A stretch of DNA of 64,000 bases from Wolbachia endosymbiont (group E) of Neria commutata (GTDB lineage: Bacteria; Pseudomonadota; Alphaproteobacteria; Rickettsiales; Anaplasmataceae), in contig NZ_OZ034692.1 of NCBI RefSeq assembly GCF_964026735.1, forward strand, positions 62,001 through 126,000, given 5' to 3'. Position 1 is the first letter of the stretch; the number at the start of each line of letters is the position of its first letter. The notes under the pieces were generated by a model. The model searched no databases, was not told the DNA's origin, and saw only the letters and a program-made list of their open reading frames with translations. A program made the position numbers and the translations under genes. Below are positions 38,176 through 48,700 of the stretch, in pieces.

Positions 38176-39351
38176 TTAATTACTAAGCTTTCCGCAAAGT
38201 ATGTAGTTAGCGTTTACACCTTTGGTTAGCTTCCATTCATTTTTTATTACGCTGTACTCCATTCCGGCCATATTATATAATGACACATTATTTTCTTTTA
38301 AATGATTTGCAATTTCCGATGGCTTCATGAATTTGTTCCAGTTGTGCGTGCCCTTCGGCAACCAGTTTAATATGTATTCTGCACCAACAATTGCAAGAAG
38401 GAAGGATTTCATGGTCCTGTTTATTGTGGATAGAAATATCAGCCCCCCTGGTTTTAGTAATTCTATTGATCTTTTCATGAAAAATTCTAAATTATCCACA
38501 TGCTCGACTACCTCCATTAGCAAAATAATGTCATATCTTTTATTATTATTCAGCTCTTCAATGCTGGTGTGTATGTATTCTATATTTAATCCTACTTTTT
38601 TTGCATGTAATTCTGCTACTTTGATATTTTCTTCACATACATCCACACCAGTGACATTTATACCAACGCGTGCCATTGATTCTGACAAAATGCCTCCGCC
38701 ACATCCGACATCAAGTATTGATATTTCTTTTAAATCGCATTCTTTTAGCTCTTTGATTTTTCCAATTATATAAGACACTCTGACAGGGTTGATCATGTGT
38801 AATGGCTTAAATTTGCCATTTTCATTCCACCACTCACTCGCTATTTTGGCAAATTTTGATATTTCATCTTCATTATAAGTTTTCATTCCTTTTTTCTTGT
38901 CTGGATAACTTATGTTATTGAGTTTATTAATGCGTTCTTTATGTCTGCTTTCTTTTGAAAATTTTGTCTCTAGAAATTGTTTTACTATTTCTTTTGCCAG
39001 TTCATTATCAGTAAATCTTGCACCAAGGCAGAGTACGTTTGCATCATTGTGCTCGCGTGCCAATTTTGCAATTTCAACATTATAACATAAAACCGCTCTA
39101 ATTTCTTCAAAGCGATTCGCTGCAATGCCCATACCAGAACCTGTGCCACAGATTAATATTCCGTAGTCTGCTTTTTTGTTTACAACATCTTTTGTAACGT
39201 TAGTAACATAGTCTGGATAATCGACATACTTTTTTTTAGAATGGCAACCATGGTCCAGAACCACATAATCTAACACTTCCAAATAAGATTTAATTGCTGA
39301 TTTTAATTCAAAACCAGCATGATCTGAAGAGATTGATACTACACCTAACAT
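38176..39351 (-). CDS. RpiB-UbiG fusion: ribose-5-phosphate isomerase B plus ubiquinone O-methyltransferase
   Basis: Residues 1-145 are a full RpiB (SSDHAGFELK, GCGTGSGMGIAANR-type ICGTGSGMGIAANRF, HNDANVLCLGARF), which interconverts ribose-5-P and ribulose-5-P. Residues about 160-391 are a full UbiG (SEWWNENGKFKPLHMINPVR, SAM motif ILDVGCGGGILSE, LMEVVEHV), which performs the O-methylations of ubiquinone synthesis. Both halves keep their key residues and there is no stop between them. The two reactions belong to unrelated pathways. An internal ATG at 38885 (MKTYNEDE) could give separate UbiG. I use the ATG at 39351; a TTG lies four codons before. Confidence 0.9.
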   Translation of the reverse strand: MLGVVSISSDHAGFELKSAIKSYLEVLDYVVLDHGCHSKKKYVDYPDYVTNVTKDVVNKKADYGILICGTGSGMGIAANRFEEIRAVLCYNVEIAKLAREHNDANVLCLGARFTDNELAKEIVKQFLETKFSKESRHKERINKLNNISYPDKKKGMKTYNEDEISKFAKIASEWWNENGKFKPLHMINPVRVSYIIGKIKELKECDLKEISILDVGCGGGILSESMARVGINVTGVDVCEENIKVAELHAKKVGLNIEYIHTSIEELNNNKRYDIILLMEVVEHVDNLEFFMKRSIELLKPGGLIFLSTINRTMKSFLLAIVGAEYILNWLPKGTHNWNKFMKPSEIANHLKENNVSLYNMAGMEYSVIKNEWKLTKGVNANYILCGKLSN

Positions 39352-39363
39352 ATAAGGAATCAA

Positions 39364-39848
39364 ATGCTATGATTTAAGGATATTTATGACATTACATGGG
39401 TAATTTATTTTAAATTTTCTGTCAAGTTGTTTATAACCTTCTCTTAGATATACAGTCCCGGAGTATGATGGCATGGATTAAGTATAAATAACTCAGGGAA
39501 TTGTGTGTACTGGTTGCATATAAATTCATATCTGGTAAGACCCTTAAGCCGCTTTGTATTGCTCAACATACTGCCTCTGTCGTTCTGGCGCACCCATGTA
39601 ACCACAACTCCTCCTTTAATGGTAACTTCTCATATATCATGCCATCACACTCTGGGACTGTACATTTAAGAATAAAAAAGCCTGATAGGTGCATCATTCT
39701 TTAGCAAAACAAGACCTAAAGTTTTGCGCGATATCATCAAATTATACTTTTACAATCTCTTAAACTTATGCGCGATATTAACATTCATTGCAAATTAACT
39801 TATTAGTATATATAATATTAATGGGTTGGTTAAATTATGAGGCATACC
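39364..39848. other. Intergenic region with inverted repeats
   Basis: An inverted repeat pair lies at 39443-39475 and 39638-39670 (ACAGTCCCGGAGTATGATGG and its near-complement; about 28 of 33 pairs). Related single copies occur at 48702-48720 and 48796-48820. The enclosed 160 bases contain no gene. This may be a small non-autonomous element. Confidence 0.6.
39677..39704 (+). pseudogene. C-terminal scrap of an ankyrin gene paralogue
   Basis: Bases read KKPDRCIIL then TAG, followed by CAAAACAA. The next ankyrin gene ends EKHDRCVIL-TAG and the same CAAAACAA. The likeness continues past the stop codon, so this is the tail of a duplicated gene whose body is gone. Both tails end in a Cys-aliphatic-aliphatic-Leu tetrapeptide. 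Confidence 0.6.
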
Positions 39849-40961
39849 ATGACAAAAAATATTAAAGAACTTATAGAGATTATTATAAACGATCAACTTA
39901 CAGAAAAAGTTGAACAACTCAGACCTATTTTAAAAACAGATCCTAATATTATTCATGCTGAAATTAGTAATGATATATTGAGATCAGTAACATCTAAATA
40001 TAGCACCTCTACAAACAACATAACTTTGCTTCATGTTGCTGCTATGTGGAATTGTGAGGAAGTTGCTAGATTTTTGATAGAAGAAGGTGCTGATGTTAAT
40101 GCCATAAGTGATGATGTGTTTCAAAACACACCGCTTCATGAAGCTGCTGGTTATGGTAGCAAAGAAGTTGCTGAATTACTTTTAAAACATGGTGCAAATA
40201 TTGAAAGCAAAGATCATTTTGGCAACACGCCACTTCATAAAGCATCTAATCGTGGATATGATGCAGTTGTAGAGCTGTTGTTAGATAAAGGCGCTAATGT
40301 TGATGCTGTAACTAGTGATTATTCCGGTCATAGAGAGACATCACTCCATAAAGCCATTACTAATAGTCATATGGATAATTACCTAAATATTGTCAAGATG
40401 CTTTTGGATTATGGTGCCAATACTGAAATTGAAGATCTAAATAATGGTACACCACTTTATCAAGCTGTTGGGTCTAGTCAAATAAAAGCTATAAAACTCC
40501 TTTTGGACGCGAAGGCTGATGTTAATTCTAGAAATAAAAGAGGAGAAACACCACTTCATATAGTTGTTAATTATGGCCTTGACAGTCTTTCACAAAAAAG
40601 GTGTGACGTTGCAGAGCTTCTTTTAAAAAATGGTGCTGATGTTCATGCTAAAGATGAAAACGGTAATACTCCACTTCATAATGCTGCTTTTCATCGTAGT
40701 GAAGGAGTTGCCAGATTATTTTTAAAATATGGTGCTAATATTGATGAAACAAACAAATATGGAACAACGCCACTTAAAAGGGCTGCATGTGGAATACTTT
40801 TTCTTCCGATTGGTTCACAACCTGATCGTGAACCAATTGTAAGATTTCTTACTGAGCAGACTGAGAAAAAAAGTCACTCAATCAACGGTAAAGGTGATCC
40901 TGTAAGCAGCTGTGTTAGTGATACAGGAGTGGAAAAACATGATAGGTGCGTCATCCTGTAG
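39849..40961 (+). CDS. Ankyrin-repeat protein with C-terminal CVIL (CaaX-like) motif
   Basis: The 370-residue protein has an N-terminal helical region (1-60) and eight ankyrin repeats (about 60-335; e.g. NTPLHEAAGYGSKEVAELLL, GNTPLHKASNRGYDAVVELL), then a polar tail ending DRCVIL. Ankyrin repeats bind proteins; in Wolbachia they are suspected effectors. The last four residues fit the CaaX prenylation signal with Leu at X, the form preferred by eukaryotic geranylgeranyltransferase I. No signal peptide is present, so type IV secretion would be needed for host delivery. I start at 39849, with GAGG 7 bases upstream. Confidence 0.85.
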   Translation: MTKNIKELIEIIINDQLTEKVEQLRPILKTDPNIIHAEISNDILRSVTSKYSTSTNNITLLHVAAMWNCEEVARFLIEEGADVNAISDDVFQNTPLHEAAGYGSKEVAELLLKHGANIESKDHFGNTPLHKASNRGYDAVVELLLDKGANVDAVTSDYSGHRETSLHKAITNSHMDNYLNIVKMLLDYGANTEIEDLNNGTPLYQAVGSSQIKAIKLLLDAKADVNSRNKRGETPLHIVVNYGLDSLSQKRCDVAELLLKNGADVHAKDENGNTPLHNAAFHRSEGVARLFLKYGANIDETNKYGTTPLKRAACGILFLPIGSQPDREPIVRFLTEQTEKKSHSINGKGDPVSSCVSDTGVEKHDRCVIL

Positions 40962-41264
40962 CAAAACAATTCTTGGACGACCGTCCCTCATTTCTTTTAA
41001 AGCAATCTCCGCATCTTTTTTTATCTAGTCTGATGAATTACACCAATTGCATGGATTGAATACATACGCTGCTGTCCGTAATGGCAAAAGTAATGCTCTA
41101 CCTAGCATTCCAGAAAAGCTAACGTTTGTTTGTTGTTCTTGTGGCACGATGACATCTTCATCAATTAATAAATTTAGTTCTACTCACATATATACATATA
41201 ATATACTCTATAATGATACTGCAACAATTAATTTATCGCTAATATAGCATATATTGAAAATATT
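40962..41264. other. Intergenic gap before mutS
   Basis: About 300 bases with no supported gene. A 66-codon frame has no ribosome-binding site and no recognisable sequence. Confidence 0.5.
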
Positions 41265-43676
41265 ATGAATTTTATAAAAGAAAGAAATACTCCTGCAATG
41301 GAGCAATATTTAAGTCTAAAAGCTCAATATAAGGATCACCTGCTGTTTTATAGGATGGGGGATTTTTATGAATTATTTTTTGAAGATGCTATTCAAGCTG
41401 CAAAGCTGTTAAACATAGTGTTAACCAAGCGAGGTAATTCAAATGGGCAAGAGATACCAATGTGTGGAGTTCCTGCGCATAGTAGTGAATCTTACTTGCA
41501 TAAGCTAATAGATTTAGGGTTTAAAGTTGCAGTTTGTGATCAACTCGAAACAGCAGATGAGGCAAAAAAGAGGGGCTATAAATCAATAGTAAAGCGCGAT
41601 GTAGTGCGAATTGTAACACCAGGCACAATTATTGAAGAGTCATTATTAGAGGATAAAAGCAATAATTATTTGGCGTCCATAGTTGAAAAGGATGATGAAT
41701 ATGCTATTGGATGGCTTGAGTTATCAACGGGAAAGTTTTTCCACACTGTAACAAATTTAAATACTCTGGATAGTGATTTATTACGTATTTCACCAAGAGA
41801 ATTATTGATTTCCGAAAAGCTCACCGAGAATGAAAAAATTAGATCAATTTTAAAAAATTATAAAATATCAGTAACGCAGCATGCACAGAGCTTTTTTGAG
41901 TATAGCAAGTCTCATAGAACTTTATGCGAGTTTTATAAAATCAGAGAGCTTGGAGTAATAGGAAATTTCAGTAAGGTGGAAATCATGGCATGCGGTGCAC
42001 TACTTGAATATGTTAGGGCTACGCAGAGGGGCTCAGTTCCAAGGCTTGAGCTTCCAAAAACATATAAGCAACAAAATTTTATGCTAATTGATGCTTCTGC
42101 AAGGAGAAATCTTGAGTTGTTTTCAACTCAATCTGGTGAAAAGAAAGGTTCACTAATCTCAGTTATTGATCATACAGTAACGGCACCCGGTGGACGCCTG
42201 CTCAAGCAAATGCTTGCATCACCGCTTGTTTGCCAGAGGGCAATCAACCTAAGGCTCAGCACAGTTGAATTTTTTGTAAATAACTATGAATCACGAAGGA
42301 AAATACGGGAAATATTGTCCAATATTCCAGATATTGAAAGATCGCTATCACGTCTAATGCTAGAACGTGGTTCACCAAAAGATATAAATTTATTGAAAAT
42401 AGGCCTTGGAAAAATTTTAGAGTTATTTGAATTCCTATCTCAGTTAAAATTAAATGAAGGTGAATTGAGCCTCATACAGAAGAACCTAGGTGACCATAAA
42501 AATCTATTTGAGCTTCTAAGTAACGCTGTGTTTGACAATAATGTATGTAATATAAAAGAAGGAGGATTCATAAATCCAAAATATGATTCGGAATTATCTG
42601 AGTTATCTTATATATTAAATAACAGTAATAAGCTGATAAATAAATTCCGCGAGTCTTATCGCGATCTGACCGGCATTGCAGCGCTTAAAATATTGCACAA
42701 TAATATACTAGGTTACTACGTTGAAGTTTCAGCAAATCACAAAGTGACTTCTGATATATTCATTCACAGGCAAAGCTTAGCAAATAGTTTCCGTTATACC
42801 ACTGCCGAATTAAAAGAGCTCGAAAATAAAATTCTTACAGCGCGTGACGCTGCAATCAGCTTAGAAATAAGAATTTTTGGTGAATTATGCAGTAAAATTG
42901 CTGAGAAATCTGAAAAAATTGCTATTGCTGCCAATGCTTTAGCAAAACTTGACATCAGAACTGCGTTTGCAGAACTTGCAGTGCAAAATAACTACGTAAA
43001 GCCCTCTATTGATGATAGCAAAGAGTTCAATATCTGTAGCGGAAGACATCCAGTAGTTGAGGCTAATAACAAATTTATTGCAAATAGCATCAATTTGAGT
43101 GGTATACATTTAATCACTGGTCCTAATATGGCTGGAAAAAGCACTTTTTTAAGGCAAAACGCTTTAATTGCAATTCTAGCTCACATGGGGTCATTTGTAC
43201 CTGCAGAAAGCGCACATATTGGAGTAATTGATAAGGTATTCAGTAGAGTCGGTGCAACTGATAACATAGCAGCGGGCCATTCCACTTTCATGGTAGAGAT
43301 GATTGAAACAGCCACAATAGTCAATCATGCAACAGATCGCTCTTTAGTTATACTTGACGAAATTGGTAGAGGCACAGGAGTATATGATGGTTTGTCCATT
43401 GCTCAAGCGGTAATTGAACATATTCATAATGTAAGTAAGTGCAGAGCAATTTTTGCAACTCATTACCACGAATTAACTAAAGTAAGCGAATACTTGGAAA
43501 ACGTGAAATGCTTTTGCGTAAAAATAAAAGAGTGGAATGGGGAAGTTATCTTTTTGCATGAAGTAATCGAGGGCATTGCAGATGAGTCATATGGAATACA
43601 CGTAGCAAAACTTGCTGGCTTTCCTGACTCTGTTTTAAATAGGGCAAGTGAAGTATTTGAGGAACTAAAGGTTTAA
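41265..43676 (+). CDS. mutS: DNA mismatch repair protein MutS
   Basis: MutS recognises mismatches. The N-terminal [30 protein letters not shown] contains the mismatch-contacting Phe-x-Glu (YEL/FYE region), followed by connector, lever and clamp domains, and the ATPase with Walker [10 protein letters not shown] (619-627), Walker B LDE (698-699 acidic pair) and signature [14 protein letters not shown]. The usual family form is GRGTSTYDG, so two residues differ here. Length 803 is slightly short, lacking the C-terminal tetramerisation tail. Confidence 0.96.
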   Translation: MNFIKERNTPAMEQYLSLKAQYKDHLLFYRMGDFYELFFEDAIQAAKLLNIVLTKRGNSNGQEIPMCGVPAHSSESYLHKLIDLGFKVAVCDQLETADEAKKRGYKSIVKRDVVRIVTPGTIIEESLLEDKSNNYLASIVEKDDEYAIGWLELSTGKFFHTVTNLNTLDSDLLRISPRELLISEKLTENEKIRSILKNYKISVTQHAQSFFEYSKSHRTLCEFYKIRELGVIGNFSKVEIMACGALLEYVRATQRGSVPRLELPKTYKQQNFMLIDASARRNLELFSTQSGEKKGSLISVIDHTVTAPGGRLLKQMLASPLVCQRAINLRLSTVEFFVNNYESRRKIREILSNIPDIERSLSRLMLERGSPKDINLLKIGLGKILELFEFLSQLKLNEGELSLIQKNLGDHKNLFELLSNAVFDNNVCNIKEGGFINPKYDSELSELSYILNNSNKLINKFRESYRDLTGIAALKILHNNILGYYVEVSANHKVTSDIFIHRQSLANSFRYTTAELKELENKILTARDAAISLEIRIFGELCSKIAEKSEKIAIAANALAKLDIRTAFAELAVQNNYVKPSIDDSKEFNICSGRHPVVEANNKFIANSINLSGIHLITGPNMAGKSTFLRQNALIAILAHMGSFVPAESAHIGVIDKVFSRVGATDNIAAGHSTFMVEMIETATIVNHATDRSLVILDEIGRGTGVYDGLSIAQAVIEHIHNVSKCRAIFATHYHELTKVSEYLENVKCFCVKIKEWNGEVIFLHEVIEGIADESYGIHVAKLAGFPDSVLNRASEVFEELKV

Positions 43677-44482
43677 GATTAAGGAAATTTTTGCCTAGTT
43701 TCTTGCATAATATCAGTCGGTGCCAAAAATTAGTGATATTTTGTTTCCTGGTGAGCCCTCTATTCTGTTTTCCAGTTCTAACTCTAAAAGAGCCATTAAG
43801 GCTATATTGGTAGGCAGTCCACTTTCTAAAATCAGCTCATCTACGTCAATGGGTACAGAGTTAATATGACCTGCTAAAACTGATTTTGCTTGTTGTAATT
43901 TTTCTTGTTTGACACTTTCACGATCAAAATCTGAATCAGAATAGTTATCAATATTAAATAGGCTTTTTTGCTGAAGAGGTAAACTGAATCTAATGCTCTC
44001 TATTATATCATCAGCAGATTCAATAAGCTTAGCACCGTTTTTGATTAAATAATTGCTACCACTACAGCGCGAGTCTAAAGGAAAACCAGAAACTGCAAAA
44101 ACCTCTCTTCCTTGGTTCAAAGCAAAGTTTGCTGTTATTAAAGAACCAGAGTGTTTCGATGCTTCCACTACTGCAACACCGAGCGACAAGCCAGATATAA
44201 TTCGATTCCTTTGAGGGAAATATTGAGGCTTTGGTTGAGTGGCAAATGGAAGCTCAGTTATTACCAATCCACCGTTCTCAGTGATCTTTTTATATAAATC
44301 AAAATTTTCTTTTCGATATACTATATCAATTCCGCTTGCCACAACAGCAATCGTGGGGTGGTTTTTATATATTACACTATTTGCTGCAGTGTCAATTCCT
44401 TTTGCCAGCCCAGAGACTGTAACAAAACTAGCTTCGCTTAAATCAAGTGCCAACTTATTAGCAAAATTTCTTCCATTCAATA

Positions 44483-45462
44483 GACCCCCTGCGAAACAAC
44501 GTGAAGCAAGTTGCTGATAAAATCTGGTAAGAAATCCCCAGCCTAAAAATTATTAAAAACTATGCCTCAAATTCACAATTCCTGCTATAATATTAAATCT
44601 CATGTTGTATTTCTTCTGAAAATTGCGGTAAACATTTGACATTATTTTGAAGATTTTTATCTCGCGAATCTTATTTTCCACACGCATCCTGAACGATGCC
44701 AGCTTCCGATTATGCTCCTTTTGCTCCTCCGTTAGTGGCTTTTTACGGTGTTTTTTGTACGGAATCACAACGTTTTTCTGCAGTTTTTGCCAACCTTGAT
44801 ACCCAGAATCGGCATATTTTATGCTATCTTTGGCCAACAATTTTTCCTGTTTCCTTATGCGAAAATCATGCATTCGACCTCTATGCGACTTCGAAATCGA
44901 CAGAATTTGCCCATTTCCCTCGATCACAATTTCGGTTTTTATTGTGGTTGCTTTCTTTTTTCCGGAATAACTTTTCTTACGTTTTTTGCTGTCTTTCGGC
45001 CGCTGTATCGGTTGCTCCGTGACGTCTGCTAAAATTTTTAAAATCCTTTCTGGCGTCAGCGTTCTATCCTTTTTTATAGTAATTTTTTTGGCCAATAATG
45101 GCTACATTTTCTTAAAAAGTCGGCAAATATTTGAGTTGTGCAAATTAAACAAAAACCCTAAAAATGGATGCGTTATGTACGTTCTGTAATAAATTAGAAC
45201 ACATAAAATCCTGTCTTCTAGCTCCTCAACATGCGATTTTCTTCCGTGACATTTCTTTTTCGCCTCCATTTTTTCCCACTCTGGACGCACTTTTGCCACA
45301 ATTTTTTCAAATTCAGATGTTGTGAGCCCTGTCAATTGTCTAAAAATATATGGTGTTCTTGCTATTTTTACGTAACTTATTGCCATCTTCCCTCTTCTAA
45401 AACTTTCATTTTACATGCTTTTTAATGTTTTTCATCTGTTTTTTACCTTTTCGCAGGGGGTC
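44483..45462 (-). mobile_element. IS5-type insertion sequence, copy C (980 bp) in dprA
   Basis: Perfect 14-base ends GACCCCCTGCGAAA. TA is duplicated at 44481-44482 and 45463-45464. The sequence is nearly identical to copy E. It inserted in dprA in the same orientation as the gene. Confidence 0.95.
44553..45386 (-). pseudogene. IS5-type transposase with internal amber codon (copy C)
   Basis: Two in-frame segments (45102-45386 and 44553-45095) are separated by the same TAG as in copies A and E. Both parts are otherwise intact. The first segment has FEKIVAKVRPEWEKMEAKK, as in copy E and unlike MEVKK in copy A. Confidence 0.88.
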
Positions 45463-46044
45463 TATTGAAGAATTACGTCCACCGATTATTGCAATTATTT
45501 CACGATTTAATAATGATATATCGCCAAGTGCAGTTATTACAGGAGGGCAATCTAAAACATTTCTCAAAAGATCAGGATAATCTGGATCACATGCTGGTAT
45601 AATTTTAGCTCCAATTTTTTGTGCATCATTGATTTCTTTTTGTACGTTTTGAATGCTATATATCTTCTTATTACTAGCTAACCTATTTAGATATTTTGAT
45701 GCTTCATCTAATGATCCATATGCTCTCAGTACACTAAAAAATTTTATTGGTCCTACAGTTCTTGCTAGGCTTAACCATATTTCTAATTCTTCATTATTTA
45801 ATTTATTTATCTTCATGGGAGAATTTTTATCAATCAATACAATTAAAAGTTTACTTCAAGAGTATTTAACAATATATTAATACCTAAATTATAATATATA
45901 TTAATAAATATTTTACCAAGGGACCAGGACCTTCCTCTCCTATAGATATCCAAGTAACGGCATTAACTGATGGAAGAATTCAATTTTTGAAACTAGCTCC
46001 TAAAATTAAAATCTATATACTAACTGGTAAGACGCATAAAGAAC

Positions 46045-47757
46045 ATGATGCAATCTAGTATTGGGCAGTTATTTCACTACATCAAACCGAATCTATCTTA
46101 TTTCATCATAGCTTTTATTGCAGTTTTATTTTCTGCTCTAACAATTCTTCTTTTTGGCAGAGGTTTAAGCAACATAATTGATTCTGGCACACAGAGCCAT
46201 TTTACTAGCGAGTTATTACTTATAGTTTTGGCCATTTCATTTACTGCATTTACTCGTTTATATTTTATTGGAATTGGTAGCGAGAAAGTTATATCTAGGA
46301 TTAGATATGATTTGTACAGCAGCATTACTGACTTACAACCAAGTTTCTTTGAGGACACTGGTGTACAAGATGTTATTTCAGCATTAATTACTGATACATC
46401 TGTATTGCAATCAATCATAAATAGCAGCTTACTAACAATATTACGAAATTTTGTAATATTAATCGGTAGCGTTGTAATGTTATTATATACCAATATAGAG
46501 CTAACAGCATATGCAATTTCAATAATACCTATTTTATTAATTATTATGACCTCACTTGGGAAAAAAGTGCGTAGCTATGCTCGTTTTTCTCAGGATAAAT
46601 TAAGTGAGCTTGCATCATTTAGTGAGGAGAATTTTAGGTCTATAGTAACTATAAAATCGTTTGTACTGGAAGAAAATGAAAAAATCCGCTTTAAGGAATA
46701 TTTAAATTCAGTATCAAAATCATACATAAAATTGGTGCTCTTGCGTGCTATCCTAGTCACTCTTATTATTACGTGCGTGGTAGGCTCATTAGTTGTTTTG
46801 CTCTTTTTTGGAGTTAGAGAAGTCCTAAGTAATAATATAACTATTGGAGAGCTATCTTCATTTGTATTTTACTCGGCACTTGCTGCAGGAGCTATAAATA
46901 ATTTGAGTGATAATATCAGTGACTTACAGCGAGGGCTTGGAATAGTAGAGCGTTTATTTGAATTTAAAAACATGAAAAGCTCTATAACAGATTCAAGTAA
47001 CCCTATAAAAATTTGTAATATTCAAAAAGAGATTTCATTTAACAACGTAACATTTTTTTATGGATCTCAGCCTAACAAACCTGCGTTAAGCAACGTATCA
47101 TTTTCTATAGGTGCGGGTCAATCAGTATCAATTGTTGGACCATCTGGTAGCGGTAAAAGCACTATTTTAAAACTTCTATTTCGGTTCCATGACCCAAGTG
47201 AAGGCAGCGTTACCATCGATGAACATAATATTAAGTCAATTGAATTAAGTGACCTGAGATCATTGTTTGGTCTGGTACCACAAGATCACACAATATTTTC
47301 ATGCTCAATAATGGAAAACATATTATACGGCAAGCCTGATGCTGAATATGAAGAGGTAAAGCAGGCAGCTGAAAGCGCATACGCTATGGAATTTATTGAT
47401 AAATTACCTGATAAATTTGGTACATTTGTAGGCAAAAGAGGATTAAAACTTTCTGAGGGACAAAAACAACGCATTATCATAGCAAGAGCAATACTAAAAA
47501 ATCCTCAGGTCTTAATATTAGATGAGGCAACTTCTGCTCTTGATTATGAAAGCGAGAACCTAGTTCAAAAAGCATTGGGCAAATTAATGGAAAATAGAAC
47601 AACAATTATAATTACGCATAGGCTATCTACAGCACTCAAAACTGACAAAATTATAGTGATCAATCATGGAAAAGTAGAAGAAATAGGAACTCATGCTTCT
47701 CTAATAAATAAAGACGGACTGTATGCAAAACTAGCTAATACCAAACTTCACAAATAG
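46045..47757 (+). CDS. ABC transporter, fused permease and ATPase (MsbA/exporter type)
   Basis: The 570-residue half-transporter has six membrane helices (about 15-300) and a C-terminal ATPase with Walker A GPSGSGKST (365-373), Q-loop LVPQDHTIFS, signature LSEGQKQR (469-476) and Walker B VLILDEATSALD. It is the homodimeric exporter type related to MsbA. Wolbachia lacks lipopolysaccharide, so another lipid or a drug-like substrate is more likely than lipid A (inference). The start may be either of the two adjacent ATGs. Confidence 0.9.
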   Translation: MMQSSIGQLFHYIKPNLSYFIIAFIAVLFSALTILLFGRGLSNIIDSGTQSHFTSELLLIVLAISFTAFTRLYFIGIGSEKVISRIRYDLYSSITDLQPSFFEDTGVQDVISALITDTSVLQSIINSSLLTILRNFVILIGSVVMLLYTNIELTAYAISIIPILLIIMTSLGKKVRSYARFSQDKLSELASFSEENFRSIVTIKSFVLEENEKIRFKEYLNSVSKSYIKLVLLRAILVTLIITCVVGSLVVLLFFGVREVLSNNITIGELSSFVFYSALAAGAINNLSDNISDLQRGLGIVERLFEFKNMKSSITDSSNPIKICNIQKEISFNNVTFFYGSQPNKPALSNVSFSIGAGQSVSIVGPSGSGKSTILKLLFRFHDPSEGSVTIDEHNIKSIELSDLRSLFGLVPQDHTIFSCSIMENILYGKPDAEYEEVKQAAESAYAMEFIDKLPDKFGTFVGKRGLKLSEGQKQRIIIARAILKNPQVLILDEATSALDYESENLVQKALGKLMENRTTIIITHRLSTALKTDKIIVINHGKVEEIGTHASLINKDGLYAKLANTKLHK

Positions 47758-47802
47758 CACGACATTAAGGTAAAAAATGTAAAATACTATTCAAAACCAA
47801 TA

Positions 47803-48428
47803 GACCTGCTGCAAAACAAGAGAAAAGAGGATGAAAGTATGGCATAAAGAAGAATAGTATAAACAAAAATGATGCAAAATGGGATTAAATCACCATAATC
47901 TAAAGAAACATCCAAGAAATTTCCGCGATATAACAGGGCTAAAAGTAGAGGGATTTGAAAAAATCGTGGAAAAAGTCAGGCCAGAGTGGGAAAAAATGAA
48001 AAAACGTCACGGATACAGCGTCCGAAAGATAGCAAAAAGCAAAAGAAAAGTTATTCCGGAAAAAAGAAAACGACCACCAGTAGATAGTATAAAATATGCC
48101 GATTCTGGCTATCAAGGTTGGCAAAAATTGCAGAAAAACGTTGTGATTCCATACAAAAAATACCGTAAAAAACCACTAACGGAGGGGCAAAAGGAGCATA
48201 ATCGAAAGTTGGCGTCATTCAGTATATGGGTGGAAAATAAGATCTGCAAGATCAAAGTTTTTAAGATTATGTCAAATGTTTACAGAAATTTTCAGAAGAA
48301 ATATAACATGAGATTGAATATTATTGCGGGTATTGTGAATTTGCGGCATGGTTTTTAATAATTTTTGAGCTGGGGAATTTCTTACCAGATTTATCAGCAA
48401 CTTGCTTCACGTTGTTTCGCAGGGGGTC
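47803..48428 (+). mobile_element. IS5-type element, copy D (626 bp, doubly deleted)
   Basis: Ends match copy B on the left (GACCTGCTGCAAAAC) and copies A/C/E on the right (GTTTCGCAGGGGGTC). TA flanks both sides (47801-47802, 48429-48430). It shares the about 110-base deletion of copy B and lacks a further 230 bases or so. The remainder is one open frame of 159 codons (47879-48358) made of transposase pieces, without a complete nuclease domain. It looks like a non-autonomous element. Confidence 0.85.
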
Positions 48429-48431
48429 TAA

Positions 48432-48700
48432 TCTTATGAAAACTATGAAGATGGTATAAAAGAATGGAAGATGATGATGAAATATGGCTTAAGATCACAT
48501 ATTGAAGGCTTTTTCTTTAGGTTCAAAAAAACATTCGGATTTAGCTTGAAAAATAAGTCTGAAATGAATCGTGAAAAAGAGCTGTTAATTAAGTGCCATT
48601 TAATGAATAAATTTACTGATATTGGTATGCCTAAATTTGAAATGGCTACCTGAATATTTTTTATATAAACATTAATGCAAGTAGCTATGCAACAAAGCCC
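48432..48700 (+). pseudogene. 3' remnant of a different IS5-family (IS903-like) transposase
   Basis: The frame from 48432 reads YENYEDGIKEWKMMMKYGLR, then SHIEGFFFRFKKTFGFSLKN, EKELLIKCHLMNKFTDIGMP and a TGA at 48651. The R-S-x-I-E...F-R-F-K pattern and the IKCHxxNK-GMP ending are those of the C-terminus of IS5/IS903-type transposases. It is followed by the terminal repeat GCTATGCAACAAAGCCC (48684-48700). The 5' part is missing; copy D sits at the break. Confidence 0.8.

Larger units (their letters stand above)
43713..45816 (-). pseudogene. dprA: DNA processing protein DprA, split by an IS
   Basis: The N-terminal part (45816 down to 45465) has LARTVGPIKFFSVLRAYGS and ends IIAIIGGRNSSI; the remainder (from 44480) has LNGRNFANKLALDL, VSGLAKGIDTAA, FPQRNRIISGLS, EASKHSGSLITA and a C-terminal winged-helix-like region. 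IS copy C interrupts between the two at a TA. Removing the IS and one TA restores a continuous frame, GGRNSSILNGRNF. DprA loads RecA on incoming single-stranded DNA in transformation; here it is inactivated, apparently recently because both halves are otherwise open. Confidence 0.93.

Noticed and set aside
39501..39704. A 67-codon frame ending in CIIL as a full gene
   Set aside because: Only the last nine codons resemble the ankyrin gene tail; the rest crosses an inverted repeat and has no homology or ribosome-binding site.
41047..41247. A 66-codon frame before mutS
   Set aside because: No ribosome-binding site, no domain, and composition like the surrounding intergenic DNA.
43380..43400. 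Mut[10 protein letters not shown] variant as an inactivating change
   Set aside because: The Walker A and B residues are intact and the change keeps the glycine and tyrosine pattern, so loss of function is not supported.
44696..45032. Open frames opposite the IS5-type transposase
   Set aside because: The same antisense frames occur in copies A, C and E only because the copies are identical; no start signals or recognisable domains.
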